Of a stretch of 64,000 bases of DNA, positions 1 to 9,044 are shown one piece after another; the first letter of the stretch is position 1, and every line of letters starts with the position of its first letter. The notes beneath the pieces were generated by a model. That model made no database searches and was not told the origin of the DNA. It worked only from the letters and a program-made list of their open reading frames with translations. This stretch comes from JBNLBS01 sp050303415 (lineage in GTDB: Bacteria > Pseudomonadota > Gammaproteobacteria > Methylococcales > Methylomonadaceae): NCBI GenBank assembly GCA_050303415.1, contig JBNLBS010000019.1, positions 1 to 64,000 on the forward strand. Direction: 5' to 3'. Made by a program: the position numbers and the translations under genes.

Positions 1-236
<236 letters not shown>

Positions 237-237
<1 letters not shown>

Positions 238-1040
238 TAGCTCATTGCCGTTTTTCCAATAGCATTTGCATTATCAACCAGTAATTGTTCCAATAATTCG
301 GTATAAGCTTCAATTGCTTTCGATGTAGGTGCATATAAAGAGCCGGGGATTCCCAACCGACTTGCCTCTCTCAATTTGGTATCAACCGGAATCATTGATT
401 TCCAGATAAATTCTTCATACTCTATGCGCAAAAAGCGTAAACTTTCCTGAGACTCTTTTGTGCGTTTATCAAACATGGTTGGCACTATCGTTAGACCGGG
501 TCTATTTTGACGGGATTTAAAGACCATTTCTAAGGTATGCATCATTCTTTCCAAACCCTTAAGAGCCAAAAACTCGGATAAAACCGGAATGATTAATTTT
601 TCACACGCCGCTAACGAATTAATCATTAACACGCCCAACATAGGAGGGCTATCGATTAAGGCATAATCATACTGATCGGATACTTTGTTCAGCGAGTGCT
701 TTATCACCAGCCCCATACCACCCAATTTTGCAACCTGACGATCCAAGGTGGCAATAGCGGTTGACGCCGGTAGCACTGAAATTCCATCAAAAGCAGTTTC
801 AACAATATAGGGTTCAGGATTAATTTTCTGTTTTTTCTGGCTCACATCATGAAACAGGTTATAAACACTGGTTTCTATATCATCGGGATTCATCTTAAAA
901 TAGGTGGTCAATGCACCGTGAGGGTCAAGATCAACCAATAGCACGCGAAATCCCCAGGAAGCCAAAAGGCCTCCCAGTGATATAACCGTGGTTGTTTTTC
1001 CTACCCCACCTTTTTGGTTTGATACAGTCCACACTTTCAT
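237..1040 (-). CDS. parA: ParA/MinD-type ATPase of the chemotaxis cluster
   Basis: 267 aa. It opens with MKVWTVSNQKGGVGKTTTV, a deviant Walker A motif at about residues 10-16, followed by VLLVDLDPHG and ALIDSPP, the classic ParA signature. Members of this family next to che/mot genes (ParC of Vibrio, PA1462 of Pseudomonas) place chemoreceptor arrays at the cell pole rather than segregating DNA. There is no ParB gene beside it; instead a CheW-like gene overlaps its stop codon and motD lies 15 bp upstream. This context supports the chemotaxis-positioning role, which is inferred from family and neighbours. Confidence 0.9.
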
Positions 1041-1055
1041 CAGCAGACTCCCTGA

Positions 1056-1919
1056 TCAGTATACATTTTGTGTAAAAGATGATTCCTCACCTTTGGAAGG
1101 AGCTAAATTCAATAACCTAGCCCGCTCTTCGTCATTGGTTCCATAGCGAGCAAATGCTTGAGACATTAACACCAAAGTCACCCGCCTGTTTTTATATCGC
1201 CCTGCTTCTTCACTGTTATCGGCCACAGGGTGGAACTCTCCATAGCCAATTGCTGACAGTCGATTTGGATTGATACCCAGATTTATAAACTCCCGTACCA
1301 CGGTTGTTGCTCTGGCTGAAGATAAATCCCAATTTGATGGAAATTCCAGGGTTTCGATCGGAACATTGTCAGTATAACCTTCCACATTGATTACATTCGG
1401 CATTCGCCGAACAATTTGCGATATTTTTCTTAATACCGGTTGCGCTTTTGCTGACAGGGTTGCTTCACCACTGGCAAATAATAATTCACTATTCATCTCC
1501 AGCTCCACCCAGAAATCATTATTCTTTACACTAATCAACTCTTGATCAATAAAAGGCTCCAGGATTTCTTTGAAATCTTCCGTTACCTTGCCCAAGCGTC
1601 GTCTTTCTTTAAGAATTTCTTCACTCAACTCATTGTGTTTATTAATTTCTTCTTCGGTGGGCTGTTCCAGTTTAATGGGTTTGATTTTTATAGCTGAGGG
1701 TGAATCCAATTCTATCGGATTAAATTTTGAAGATATCTTTTTTGGGAATACATGCTCCAAAGAATCGGACAAAGTTTTATATTTACCTTCGTTTACCGAA
1801 GAAATTGAATACATAACGACAAAAAAAGCAAACAACAAGGTAACAAAATCAGCATAAGAAACCATCCAGCGCTCATCGTTATCCTCGAGATCAATATGCT
1901 TTTTTTTTCGTTTACTCAT
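1056..1919 (-). CDS. motD: Flagellar stator protein MotD (MotB/OmpA family)
   Basis: 287 aa. A single N-terminal membrane helix follows a basic start. The motif SYADFVTLLFAFFVVMYS places the conserved proton-binding aspartate at residue 24. The C-terminal OmpA/MotB peptidoglycan-binding domain is visible (VEGYTDNVPI, SNWDLSSARA, GYGEFHPVADN, NRRVTLVL). With MotC it forms an ion-driven stator anchored to the cell wall. It follows motC by 12 bp. Named motD rather than motB from its place beside cheB, motC and parA, as in pseudomonads; this window shows no second stator pair. Confidence 0.93.
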   Translation of the reverse strand: MSKRKKKHIDLEDNDERWMVSYADFVTLLFAFFVVMYSISSVNEGKYKTLSDSLEHVFPKKISSKFNPIELDSPSAIKIKPIKLEQPTEEEINKHNELSEEILKERRRLGKVTEDFKEILEPFIDQELISVKNNDFWVELEMNSELLFASGEATLSAKAQPVLRKISQIVRRMPNVINVEGYTDNVPIETLEFPSNWDLSSARATTVVREFINLGINPNRLSAIGYGEFHPVADNSEEAGRYKNRRVTLVLMSQAFARYGTNDEERARLLNLAPSKGEESSFTQNVY

Positions 1920-1931
1920 AAAAAAACGACT

Positions 1932-2678
1932 CTATTTTTTATGCAGGTAGCCGGACAGTTTCATTTCAATATTCCTGGGATTTTCACCTTCAGCAATAGC
2001 GGTAATACCATCGATAAACATTTCCCTTTCCTGAGACAGTTCATACACATACATTTTCAATTTATTTGAAATCGGCAAGAAAATTAAATTGGCCATTCCG
2101 ACACCATAAATAGTGGCAACAAATGCCGTTGCTATGCCTGCCCCCAGCAGCGCAGGATCAGTGAGGTTACTCATAACATGGATCAAGCCGATGACCGCGC
2201 CGATAATACCAATTGTTGGCGCATATCCTCCCATTGCACCAAACACTCTGGATGCCTGCAAATCCATTTGTTCCTTAAAATTCAATTCCACTTCCAAACA
2301 GTCTCTGATAACTTCCGGCTCACTGCCATCAATCAATAACTGTAGGCCTTTCCGGGCAAAGCTGTTTTTTTCATATTCGATAACCCCCTCCAAGCCTAAT
2401 AAGCCTTCTTTTCTGGCTAAGGACGCCCAATCAACAACTTTTTCAATCTCTGGTCCCAAATCTATTTTAACCGGTCTAACAATCCACCAGACCATTTGTA
2501 AACTTCGAAAAAATACATGCGGTGGAAACTGCAATAAAGTTGCGCCCAAGGTGCCGCCAAATACGATTAAAAAAGCCGGTGCATTTGACAAAGACGCTAA
2601 TGTCCCGCCTTCAATTAAATTTCCTCCAACAATGGCTGAAATACCGAGAATAATGCCAAAAATGCTTAAAAAATCCAT
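1932..2678 (-). CDS. motC: Flagellar stator protein MotC (MotA family)
   Basis: 248 aa, four predicted membrane segments with a large cytoplasmic loop between the second and third. The MotA/ExbB core APTIGIIGAVIGLIHVM is present, followed by the last helix (AFVATIYGVGMANLIFLPI). It pairs with MotD to couple ion flow to torque on the FliG ring. Its ATG overlaps the cheB stop by one base (TAATG), so the two are probably translationally coupled. Confidence 0.94.
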   Translation of the reverse strand: MDFLSIFGIILGISAIVGGNLIEGGTLASLSNAPAFLIVFGGTLGATLLQFPPHVFFRSLQMVWWIVRPVKIDLGPEIEKVVDWASLARKEGLLGLEGVIEYEKNSFARKGLQLLIDGSEPEVIRDCLEVELNFKEQMDLQASRVFGAMGGYAPTIGIIGAVIGLIHVMSNLTDPALLGAGIATAFVATIYGVGMANLIFLPISNKLKMYVYELSQEREMFIDGITAIAEGENPRNIEMKLSGYLHKK

Positions 2679-3748
2679 TATCTTATCTTTTGAAATTCAT
2701 TAGCTATTTCATCTAGGCTGTAAACATGATCAGCCAAATTGGCATCAACCACAGCTTTAGGCATACCGTAAATAGTACAACTGGCTTCATCCTGTGCCCA
2801 AATATTTGCCCCACCTCTTTTTAACTTAGCGACGCCTTCCTTACCATCAGATCCCATACCGGTCATAACAACAGCGAGGACATTACCGGTATAATACTGC
2901 GCAATGGATGTGAGAGTAATATCAGCACATGGACTATAAATTTCTCCCGCTTTTTTTTCTCTTAAACGCACCCGGTGCTGACTTCGGGTTCCGGTAATTT
3001 CCATTTGCATTCCACCGGGGCCAATTAATGCCAACCCTGGTCTAAGCAAATCACCATCTTCGGCTTCTTTCACATGTATCTTACATAACTGGTTTAGACG
3101 TTCAGCAAAACTTTTAGTGAAATTAGTCGGCATATGCTGAACTATAATGATGGGTAAGTTACAGTTCTGCGGAATTTTTGTTAATGCTTTCTGAATTGCA
3201 ACCGGACCCCCAGTAGAAGCGGCTATTACTAATAACTGATAATTCTTGGCTGTTCTGGGTCGGACAGCTGTTGCCTGTCTAAGCGCACTAGCCGATGAAT
3301 AGTCTCTGACATTGCTGCCGAGCTTTTTCGGCTGCCTTTTTATTTTTGCCGCCTGCATCGCAACCATGCGTACACGTCTTCTTAATAAACGTTTGGCAGT
3401 ATCCTGATCTTTATCAATTTCGTCCAGTTGTTTAGGTAAAAAATCAATAGCCCCAGCACTCAATGCATCTAATGTCGCCTTTGCGCCCACCTGAGTAGTC
3501 GCTGAAAACATGAGTACCGGTGTTGGCGAACCGGCCATAATTTGTTTTACCGCGGTTATTCCGTCCATAACCGGCATCTCGACATCCATGGTAATTACAT
3601 CCGGTTCCAATGTCGCAGCCATGTCAACGCCTTCCTTGCCGTTAACAGCGATACCTACAACTTTAAAATCATTTTCTTCTTCAAGTATCTGTTTAATACG
3701 TTTGCAAATAAAGCGTGAATCATCAACAATCAATACTCGAATAGTCAT
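2678..3748 (-). CDS. cheB: Chemotaxis protein-glutamate methylesterase CheB
   Basis: 356 aa, two domains. The receiver (residues 1-120) has acidic residues D9-D10, the phospho-acceptor D55 (VITMDVEMP) and a KQ in place of the usual KP near 106. The methylesterase domain starts near residue 170, with serine nucleophile S178 in AASTGGP, H205 in IVQHM and the aspartate of MTGMGSDG. CheB removes methyl groups from chemoreceptors and deamidates them, giving adaptation. No cheR is in the window, so the methyltransferase must be encoded elsewhere. It follows cheA after 15 bp. Confidence 0.96.
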   Translation of the reverse strand: MTIRVLIVDDSRFICKRIKQILEEENDFKVVGIAVNGKEGVDMAATLEPDVITMDVEMPVMDGITAVKQIMAGSPTPVLMFSATTQVGAKATLDALSAGAIDFLPKQLDEIDKDQDTAKRLLRRRVRMVAMQAAKIKRQPKKLGSNVRDYSSASALRQATAVRPRTAKNYQLLVIAASTGGPVAIQKALTKIPQNCNLPIIIVQHMPTNFTKSFAERLNQLCKIHVKEAEDGDLLRPGLALIGPGGMQMEITGTRSQHRVRLREKKAGEIYSPCADITLTSIAQYYTGNVLAVVMTGMGSDGKEGVAKLKRGGANIWAQDEASCTIYGMPKAVVDANLADHVYSLDEIANEFQKIR

Positions 3749-3763
3749 ACCTTATAAACCATT

Positions 3764-6145
3764 TTAATGCGCATACCTTTTCATCATTCCCGGGACATCC
3801 AAAATCAAAGCGATCTTGCCATCACCGGTAATGGTTGCACCGGCAAGGCCTTCAAGACCCTGTAATTTTGCACCCAAAGCCTTAATAACCACTTCTTCCT
3901 GTCCAATCAGCTGATCAACAACAAAGCCGATCTGACGTCCGCTGGCGTTAACAACAACTACATGGCCGGTCCCCACTTCCTCTCTGACATAGTTTGGATC
4001 ATTAACCAGCCAGTCGCTTAAATAAAACAACGGGAGTGCTCTTTCTCTGACCATAACAACCAGCTGCCCATCAACGACATTGGTAACCCCCAGGTCCAAA
4101 TCAAGGATTTCTAATACATTGGCCAATGGTAAGGCGAAGGCTTGATCAGCCAGTTTAACCATGAGTGTCGGCATAATAGCCAGGGTAAGGGGTACTTTAA
4201 TGGTTATCGTACTACCAACACCTTCACGTGAATCAACTTCAACCGTACCATTCATTTGCGAGATACGTGTTTTAACTACATCCATACCGACCCCCCGACC
4301 AGAAACATCAGAGATTTCTGTCTTTGTTGAAAAACCGGGCAGGAAGATTAAGTTAAAACATTCTTTATCATCCAGTCTTGAGGCACTTTCCTCATCCATC
4401 AGGCCTTTTTCAATCACTTTTTTCCTTAATGCATCGGCATTCATCCCTTTCCCATCGTCTTTAATCGATAGTTCGATATGATCACCTTCCTGTGAGGCCG
4501 TTAAAATAATTGTGCCTTCCCTGGGCTTACCGGCAGCCATCCTTTCCTCCGGGCTTTCAACACCATGATCAACTGCATTTCTAACCAAATGCACTAATGG
4601 ATCGGCCAAGGCCTCAACAAGATTTTTATCCAGATCAGTTTCTTCACCAACCAGGTCCAGTTTTATTTCTTTTTTCAGACTTCTGGCCAAATCTCTAACG
4701 ACGCGAGGAAAACGCCCGAAGACCTTCTTGATCGGCTGCATTCTGGTCTTCATCACAGCCAGTTGCAGGTCTGCGGTGACAATATCTAAATTAGCCACCG
4801 CTTTTGTTAATTGTTCGCTGCTCTCCGTTGCATCTTTTAAAGTTTGGAAACGATTTCTAACCAAAACCAGTTCGCCAACCATATTCATAATATCATCCAG
4901 CACATGGGTATCTACACGGACAGTAGTTTCACCTTGAGTAGAAGCCGGTTTGGCAGTTTTTTTAGCCGTAGAGGTGGACGCTTTGGACGCTGGCTTAGGC
5001 GTTGGTTCCGGTTTCGGCTCGGATCGAGGGATTGAAGGCTCAGCTTGAGCAGGTTCTGGTCGAGGATCTTTCACTTTACCGGTAAATTGACCTTTGCCAT
5101 GTAAATCATCCAGTAACTGATCAAATTCCTCTTCGGTTATTTCATCAGCAGCCGAAGCACCTTGCTGTGTTTCTTTTACCTGTCCGGCACCGGTTTCGGT
5201 GTCCCCGGTTTGTGTCACTTTGCCGGTAAACTTACCTTTGCCATGCAAATCATCCAGTAACTGATCAAATTCATCTTCGGTTATTTCATCAGCAGCCGGA
5301 GCACCTTGTTGTGTATCTTGTGCCTGTTCCGCACCGGTATTGATACCTTCGGTTTGTGACACCTTGCCGGTAAACTTGCCTTTGCCGTGCAAATCATCCA
5401 GCAACTGATCAAACTCATCCTCGGTAATCTCATCAGCAGACGACGTACTTTGTTTTTGTTCTGCTGTTGTTGCATCAGGTGTTCCCTCATTGTTCTGAGC
5501 AACCTTTCCGGTAAACTGACCTTTACCATGTAAAACATCCAGCAACTGATCAAACTCATCTTCGGTTATTTCATCACTGGAGGACTTGTCAACGCTTGTA
5601 ACTGTCTCGCCTAAGGCTGAATCCAGCATATTCTCAAATTCTGCTTCGACTGCATCCGGCTCAATAATACCCGCCGGTTCATTTCCCCCCTCAACCGGCT
5701 CCGGCGCCATCTCTTCTTGCACAACCGGTTCTTCAGCCACTTGTGCTGATTCACTTTCCGGACTGTTAAATGATTGAATCTTAGCTAATAGCTCCTGTTC
5801 TGCTGCTACCGGGTCTTCTCCGGAGCGAATCTGATCAAACATTTCATTGACTACATCCAGCACCTGTAGAAAAACATCCATCAGTTCAGCAGAAACTTTT
5901 CTATCGCCTTGCCTTAAAATATTAAAAACATCTTCCGCTTTATGACAAATTTCAATTAATGGATCGATAGCTAAAAAACCAGCACCCCCTTTTACCGTAT
6001 GAAAACCTCTAAAAATGGCGTTAAGCAGATCTAAATCTTCAGGCGTTTGCTCTAGTTCTACTAATTGTTCTCCTAACAGCTCCAGTATTTCCCCGGCCTC
6101 AACCAGGAAGTCCTGTAAAATTTCATCATCCAGATCAATCGCCAT
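3764..6145 (-). CDS. cheA: Chemotaxis histidine kinase CheA with four internal repeats
   Basis: 793 aa. The HPt domain carries phospho-acceptor H49 (FRGFHTVKGG). Residues about 189-358 hold four near-identical copies of a 27-residue acidic motif (core DEITEDEFDQLLDDLHGKG, then FTGKV), joined by Gln/Thr-rich linkers. After a Pro/Lys/Ala-rich linker come the dimerisation domain (VLDDIMNMVGELVLVRNR), the ATPase (NAVDHGVESPEER, DDGKGMN, GRGVGMDVV) and the C-terminal CheW-like regulatory domain. CheA passes phosphate to CheY and CheB. Single copies of a similar short motif occur in pseudomonad CheA; the fourfold expansion is unusual. Confidence 0.96.
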   Translation of the reverse strand: MAIDLDDEILQDFLVEAGEILELLGEQLVELEQTPEDLDLLNAIFRGFHTVKGGAGFLAIDPLIEICHKAEDVFNILRQGDRKVSAELMDVFLQVLDVVNEMFDQIRSGEDPVAAEQELLAKIQSFNSPESESAQVAEEPVVQEEMAPEPVEGGNEPAGIIEPDAVEAEFENMLDSALGETVTSVDKSSSDEITEDEFDQLLDVLHGKGQFTGKVAQNNEGTPDATTAEQKQSTSSADEITEDEFDQLLDDLHGKGKFTGKVSQTEGINTGAEQAQDTQQGAPAADEITEDEFDQLLDDLHGKGKFTGKVTQTGDTETGAGQVKETQQGASAADEITEEEFDQLLDDLHGKGQFTGKVKDPRPEPAQAEPSIPRSEPKPEPTPKPASKASTSTAKKTAKPASTQGETTVRVDTHVLDDIMNMVGELVLVRNRFQTLKDATESSEQLTKAVANLDIVTADLQLAVMKTRMQPIKKVFGRFPRVVRDLARSLKKEIKLDLVGEETDLDKNLVEALADPLVHLVRNAVDHGVESPEERMAAGKPREGTIILTASQEGDHIELSIKDDGKGMNADALRKKVIEKGLMDEESASRLDDKECFNLIFLPGFSTKTEISDVSGRGVGMDVVKTRISQMNGTVEVDSREGVGSTITIKVPLTLAIMPTLMVKLADQAFALPLANVLEILDLDLGVTNVVDGQLVVMVRERALPLFYLSDWLVNDPNYVREEVGTGHVVVVNASGRQIGFVVDQLIGQEEVVIKALGAKLQGLEGLAGATITGDGKIALILDVPGMMKRYAH
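5072..5581 (-). repeat. cheA: Four imperfect tandem repeats inside cheA
   Basis: Repeat cores begin on the plus strand near 5075, 5219, 5366 and 5507, a period of about 141-147 bp. Each encodes about 27 conserved residues (D-E-I-T-E-D/E-E-F-D-Q-L-L-D then LHGKG and FTGKV) plus a variable 20-residue linker. Copies 2 and 3 are almost identical in the core, suggesting recent duplication. Confidence 0.9.
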
Positions 6146-6156
6146 CGTCCAATTCC

Positions 6157-6879
6157 TCAGAATCCTAAACTGGACAACAAGTCATCAACATCATCCTGAC
6201 TGGTTGCCACATCATTTTTCTTATCATCTATACCTGGTACAACCGGGCCCGGTAAAGCCTGATCATCTTCGACTTTTTTTTCTGAAAACTTACCACCTGA
6301 TATCCTAACCAATTCGACCATACTGGTTTCAAGCTCTTGGACCAAATCAATCACTTTTCGGATAATCTGTCCGGTAATATCCTGAAACCCCTGTTCCATC
6401 AGTATTTCATTCAAACCTTTAGACATATTGTCTAACGAGCCTGTGGTCTTTTTAAAATATTCGGTTATTTCCTGACTCATGCCTTTAAACTCTTCATACG
6501 GCATTTCTCTTACCAGAAACCGCTCCCACTTTGCTGATAATTGTTCAGCCTGTTCAGTCAATTGAGTTGAAACCGGTAGCAAATCTTCGACAACGGTCAA
6601 GGTTTGATTGGCTGCTTTTTCTGTCATGCTGATGACATAATTCAAGCGTTCTTTTGCATCTGGAATATCGTTTTCAGTAAGCGATGTTATTTTTGAATCA
6701 ATCGAGAAGCTGTTCATGGTGTCATGTAATTGACGAGTCAAACGCCCGACTTCCCTAAATAGTTGCGTCTCACGTACACCAGCAATTTGATCCATAATTT
6801 CGTCAGCCGAAGCTTCATCATCTTTCTCAAGAGCTGACACTAAGTCTCGAGCCAAACTCAAGCGAACATTATCAGTCAT
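6157..6879 (-). CDS. cheZ: CheY-P phosphatase CheZ
   Basis: 240 aa, mostly helical. It carries the family's active motif in EQGFQDITGQIIRKV (catalytic Gln in GFQDITGQ) and ends in SQDDVDDLLSSLGF, the acidic tail known to bind CheY. It dephosphorylates CheY-P to end the swimming-reversal signal. It lies between cheY (22 bp upstream) and cheA (11 bp downstream). Confidence 0.94.
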   Translation of the reverse strand: MTDNVRLSLARDLVSALEKDDEASADEIMDQIAGVRETQLFREVGRLTRQLHDTMNSFSIDSKITSLTENDIPDAKERLNYVISMTEKAANQTLTVVEDLLPVSTQLTEQAEQLSAKWERFLVREMPYEEFKGMSQEITEYFKKTTGSLDNMSKGLNEILMEQGFQDITGQIIRKVIDLVQELETSMVELVRISGGKFSEKKVEDDQALPGPVVPGIDDKKNDVATSQDDVDDLLSSLGF

Positions 6880-6901
6880 TAATTTACCCCTACTATTACG
6901 G

Positions 6902-7288
6902 CTAGCCGTCTATGCGTTCAAAAATCTTATCAATTTTCTCTTTTAATGTCGCAGCAGTAAAGGGTTTAATTACATAACCATTTACACCTTCCTGGGCAGC
7001 CAGGATAATCTGTTCACGCTTGGCCTCAGCCGTTACCATTAAGACTGGCAATTTAGCTAATTTTGGATCCGCGCGAACGGCTTTCAATAAATCAATGCCT
7101 GTCATACCCGGCATGTTCCAGTCTGTTACTAGAAAATCAATGCCGCCTGCTTTAAGTATAGGCAGAGCAGTATTGCCATCATCCGCTTCAACAGTATTGG
7201 TAAAGCCAAGGTCTCTTAATAAATTTTTTACTATTCGCCTCATTGTTGAGAAATCATCAACAACAAGAATCTTCATATCTCTATTCAA
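6902..7288 (-). CDS. cheY: Chemotaxis response regulator CheY
   Basis: 128 aa, a lone receiver domain. D11-D12 form the acidic pocket, D56 is the phosphorylation site (FLVTDWNMPGMTG) and the lysine of VIKPF completes the active site. The text MKILVVDDFSTMRRIVKNLL matches the CheY branch that binds FliM. It is the first gene of the cheYZAB-motCD-parA block and has a candidate FliA promoter about 36-62 bp upstream. Confidence 0.95.
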   Translation of the reverse strand: MNRDMKILVVDDFSTMRRIVKNLLRDLGFTNTVEADDGNTALPILKAGGIDFLVTDWNMPGMTGIDLLKAVRADPKLAKLPVLMVTAEAKREQIILAAQEGVNGYVIKPFTAATLKEKIDKIFERIDG

Positions 7289-7323
7289 GAACCATCTCCA
7301 AACTACTATTTTAATTAATTTTC

Positions 7324-7350
7324 TTATCGACCAAAAAAACTAAGACTTGA
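7324..7350 (-). promoter_or_regulatory. Candidate sigma-28 (FliA) promoter for cheY
   Basis: On the minus strand TCAAGTCT, 11 bp, then GTCGATAA. The FliA consensus is TAAAGTTT-N11-GCCGATAA; 6 of 8 and 7 of 8 bases match with exact spacing. It ends about 35 bp before the cheY start. This would place chemotaxis and stator genes under the sigma factor encoded immediately upstream. Confidence 0.6.
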
Positions 7351-7419
7351 GCCCATAAATTCCATTTGAAATAAATAGTCCCGTTAATTTAAAAGTTAAC
7401 AAACGAAATTTAAAAACTT

Positions 7420-8175
7420 CTATCCTATACTCAACTTTTCATTATCATGTTCTTCACGCCAATCTGCAAGCCTGGCTCGTAATCGCATCATTGCCTGACT
7501 GCTGATTTGACTCACTCGTGACTCGCTGATGTCTAAAACCTCACCGATCTCTCGTAGATTAAGTTCTTCATCATAATAAAGCGAAATCACCAGCTTTTCT
7601 CTTTCCGGCAGGCTGTCTATCGCTGCAGCCAATGCCTGATTAAAACCCTGCTGCAATAAACTATCTATCGGTTGCGCATCCTCACTTTGAGACTGGCTCA
7701 GGCTATAATCCCCTGTATCGGCCAATTCCTCTACACTAAACATTCGGCAACTTATAGAGTCGATTAATATATTATTGTATTCATCAACACTAACACCCAA
7801 AACATTGGCGACTTCACTATCTTTAGCATCACGACCGGTTTCATTTTCAATCTTTCGGATTGCTTCCGACACCATTCGGGCTTTTTTATGTACCGAACGT
7901 GGCGTCCAGTCCGATCGCCTGACTTCGTCCAGCATTGATCCTCGAATACGAATCCCGGCATAAGTATCGAAACTGGCCCCCTGTGCTGCATCATAATTTC
8001 TGACCGCTTCAAGCAGCCCGATCATGCCGGCCTGAATTAAATCATCAACCTGTACTGAATTGGGCAATTTATTTAATAAATGATAAGCAATGCGTTTAAC
8101 TAAAGATACATGCTGCATGACCAGGTCATCCCTGCTGCCTGCCTGTACTGAGCTGTACATTGCCGCACCGTTCAT
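7420..8175 (-). CDS. fliA: RNA polymerase sigma-28 factor FliA
   Basis: 251 aa. Region 2 is seen in VKRIAYHLLNKLPNSVQVDDLIQAGMIGLLEA, region 3 in DWTPRSVHKKARMVSEAIRK and region 4 in LPEREKLVISLYYDEELNLREIGEVLDISESRVSQI. It directs late flagellar and chemotaxis transcription. The start overlaps the flhG stop by 4 bp (ATGA), so it is the last gene of the flhA-flhF-flhG-fliA end of the operon. A 131-bp gap separates it from cheY. Confidence 0.96.
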   Translation of the reverse strand: MNGAAMYSSVQAGSRDDLVMQHVSLVKRIAYHLLNKLPNSVQVDDLIQAGMIGLLEAVRNYDAAQGASFDTYAGIRIRGSMLDEVRRSDWTPRSVHKKARMVSEAIRKIENETGRDAKDSEVANVLGVSVDEYNNILIDSISCRMFSVEELADTGDYSLSQSQSEDAQPIDSLLQQGFNQALAAAIDSLPEREKLVISLYYDEELNLREIGEVLDISESRVSQISSQAMMRLRARLADWREEHDNEKLSIG

Positions 8176-9044
8176 GCAACATCCTCTTGAGTACTGTATT
8201 GAATCATTCGCTCGACAAAAAACTCAAGATAACCACCGGCTTGTGATTTTAACGGCCAGGAATCGATCTTTCGAGCAATATTTTTTACCGCGAGAGAAGC
8301 TTTACTTCGTGGATATGCCTTAATAACCGGTGTTTGTTTTTGAACTGATTTACGTAAATATTCATCAAACGGCACCGAGCCAACAAAACTCAATGCTACA
8401 TCCAGGTATTGATCTGTTACTTTCGACAATTTATTGAATAATGCCTGACCTTGTTGTACCGATTGCACCATATTCGTCACTACCTGAAAATGACTTATGC
8501 CATAATCCCTGTTTAACAGTTTAATAAAGGCATAAGCATCCGTTAAGGAAGTCGGTTCATCACAAACAACAACCACAATTTCCTGACAAGCTCTGGCAAA
8601 GTTAACAACAGATGGTGAAATCCCTGCTGCAGTATCAACAATCAACACATCCAGGTCTTTATTAATATCGCTAAACGCCCGAATCACGCCGGCTTGTTCA
8701 ATAGTCGATAAATCAGACATATGTTGAATACCGGATGAGGCCGGAATAACCTGCAAGCCAGGTGCTCCCTCAATCATAATTTCATCCAGTGTTTTTTCAC
8801 CATTTAAAACATGAGACAAATTATATTGCGGTGAAATACCCAATAAAATATCGACATTGGCCAACCCCATATCGGCATCCAGCAAGGCAACTCGTCGCCC
8901 CATTTCCGCCAAAGCCACACCGACATTTACCGATAAATTTGTTTTGCCTACACCGCCCTTACCACTTGTTACAGCAATAACCCGAACGGGATTCATTTTT
9001 TTCATTTTTCGTATTCCAGCTGCTTGATCAGACCAATTATGCAT
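8172..9044 (-). CDS. flhG: Flagellar number regulator FlhG/FleN (MinD-like ATPase)
   Basis: 290 aa from the chosen start. The N-terminal DQAAGIR matches the DQAxxLR motif by which FlhG activates FlhF GTPase. A MinD-type Walker A follows (VTSGKGGVGKTNLS), then LLDADMGLANVDILLGI and a C-terminal amphipathic region. It limits flagellar number and, in pseudomonads, restrains the activator FleQ. An in-frame ATG 24 bp further upstream (9068) is also possible; both overlap the end of flhF. Neither start has a strong ribosome binding site. Confidence 0.92.
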   Translation of the reverse strand: MHNWSDQAAGIRKMKKMNPVRVIAVTSGKGGVGKTNLSVNVGVALAEMGRRVALLDADMGLANVDILLGISPQYNLSHVLNGEKTLDEIMIEGAPGLQVIPASSGIQHMSDLSTIEQAGVIRAFSDINKDLDVLIVDTAAGISPSVVNFARACQEIVVVVCDEPTSLTDAYAFIKLLNRDYGISHFQVVTNMVQSVQQGQALFNKLSKVTDQYLDVALSFVGSVPFDEYLRKSVQKQTPVIKAYPRSKASLAVKNIARKIDSWPLKSQAGGYLEFFVERMIQYSTQEDVA

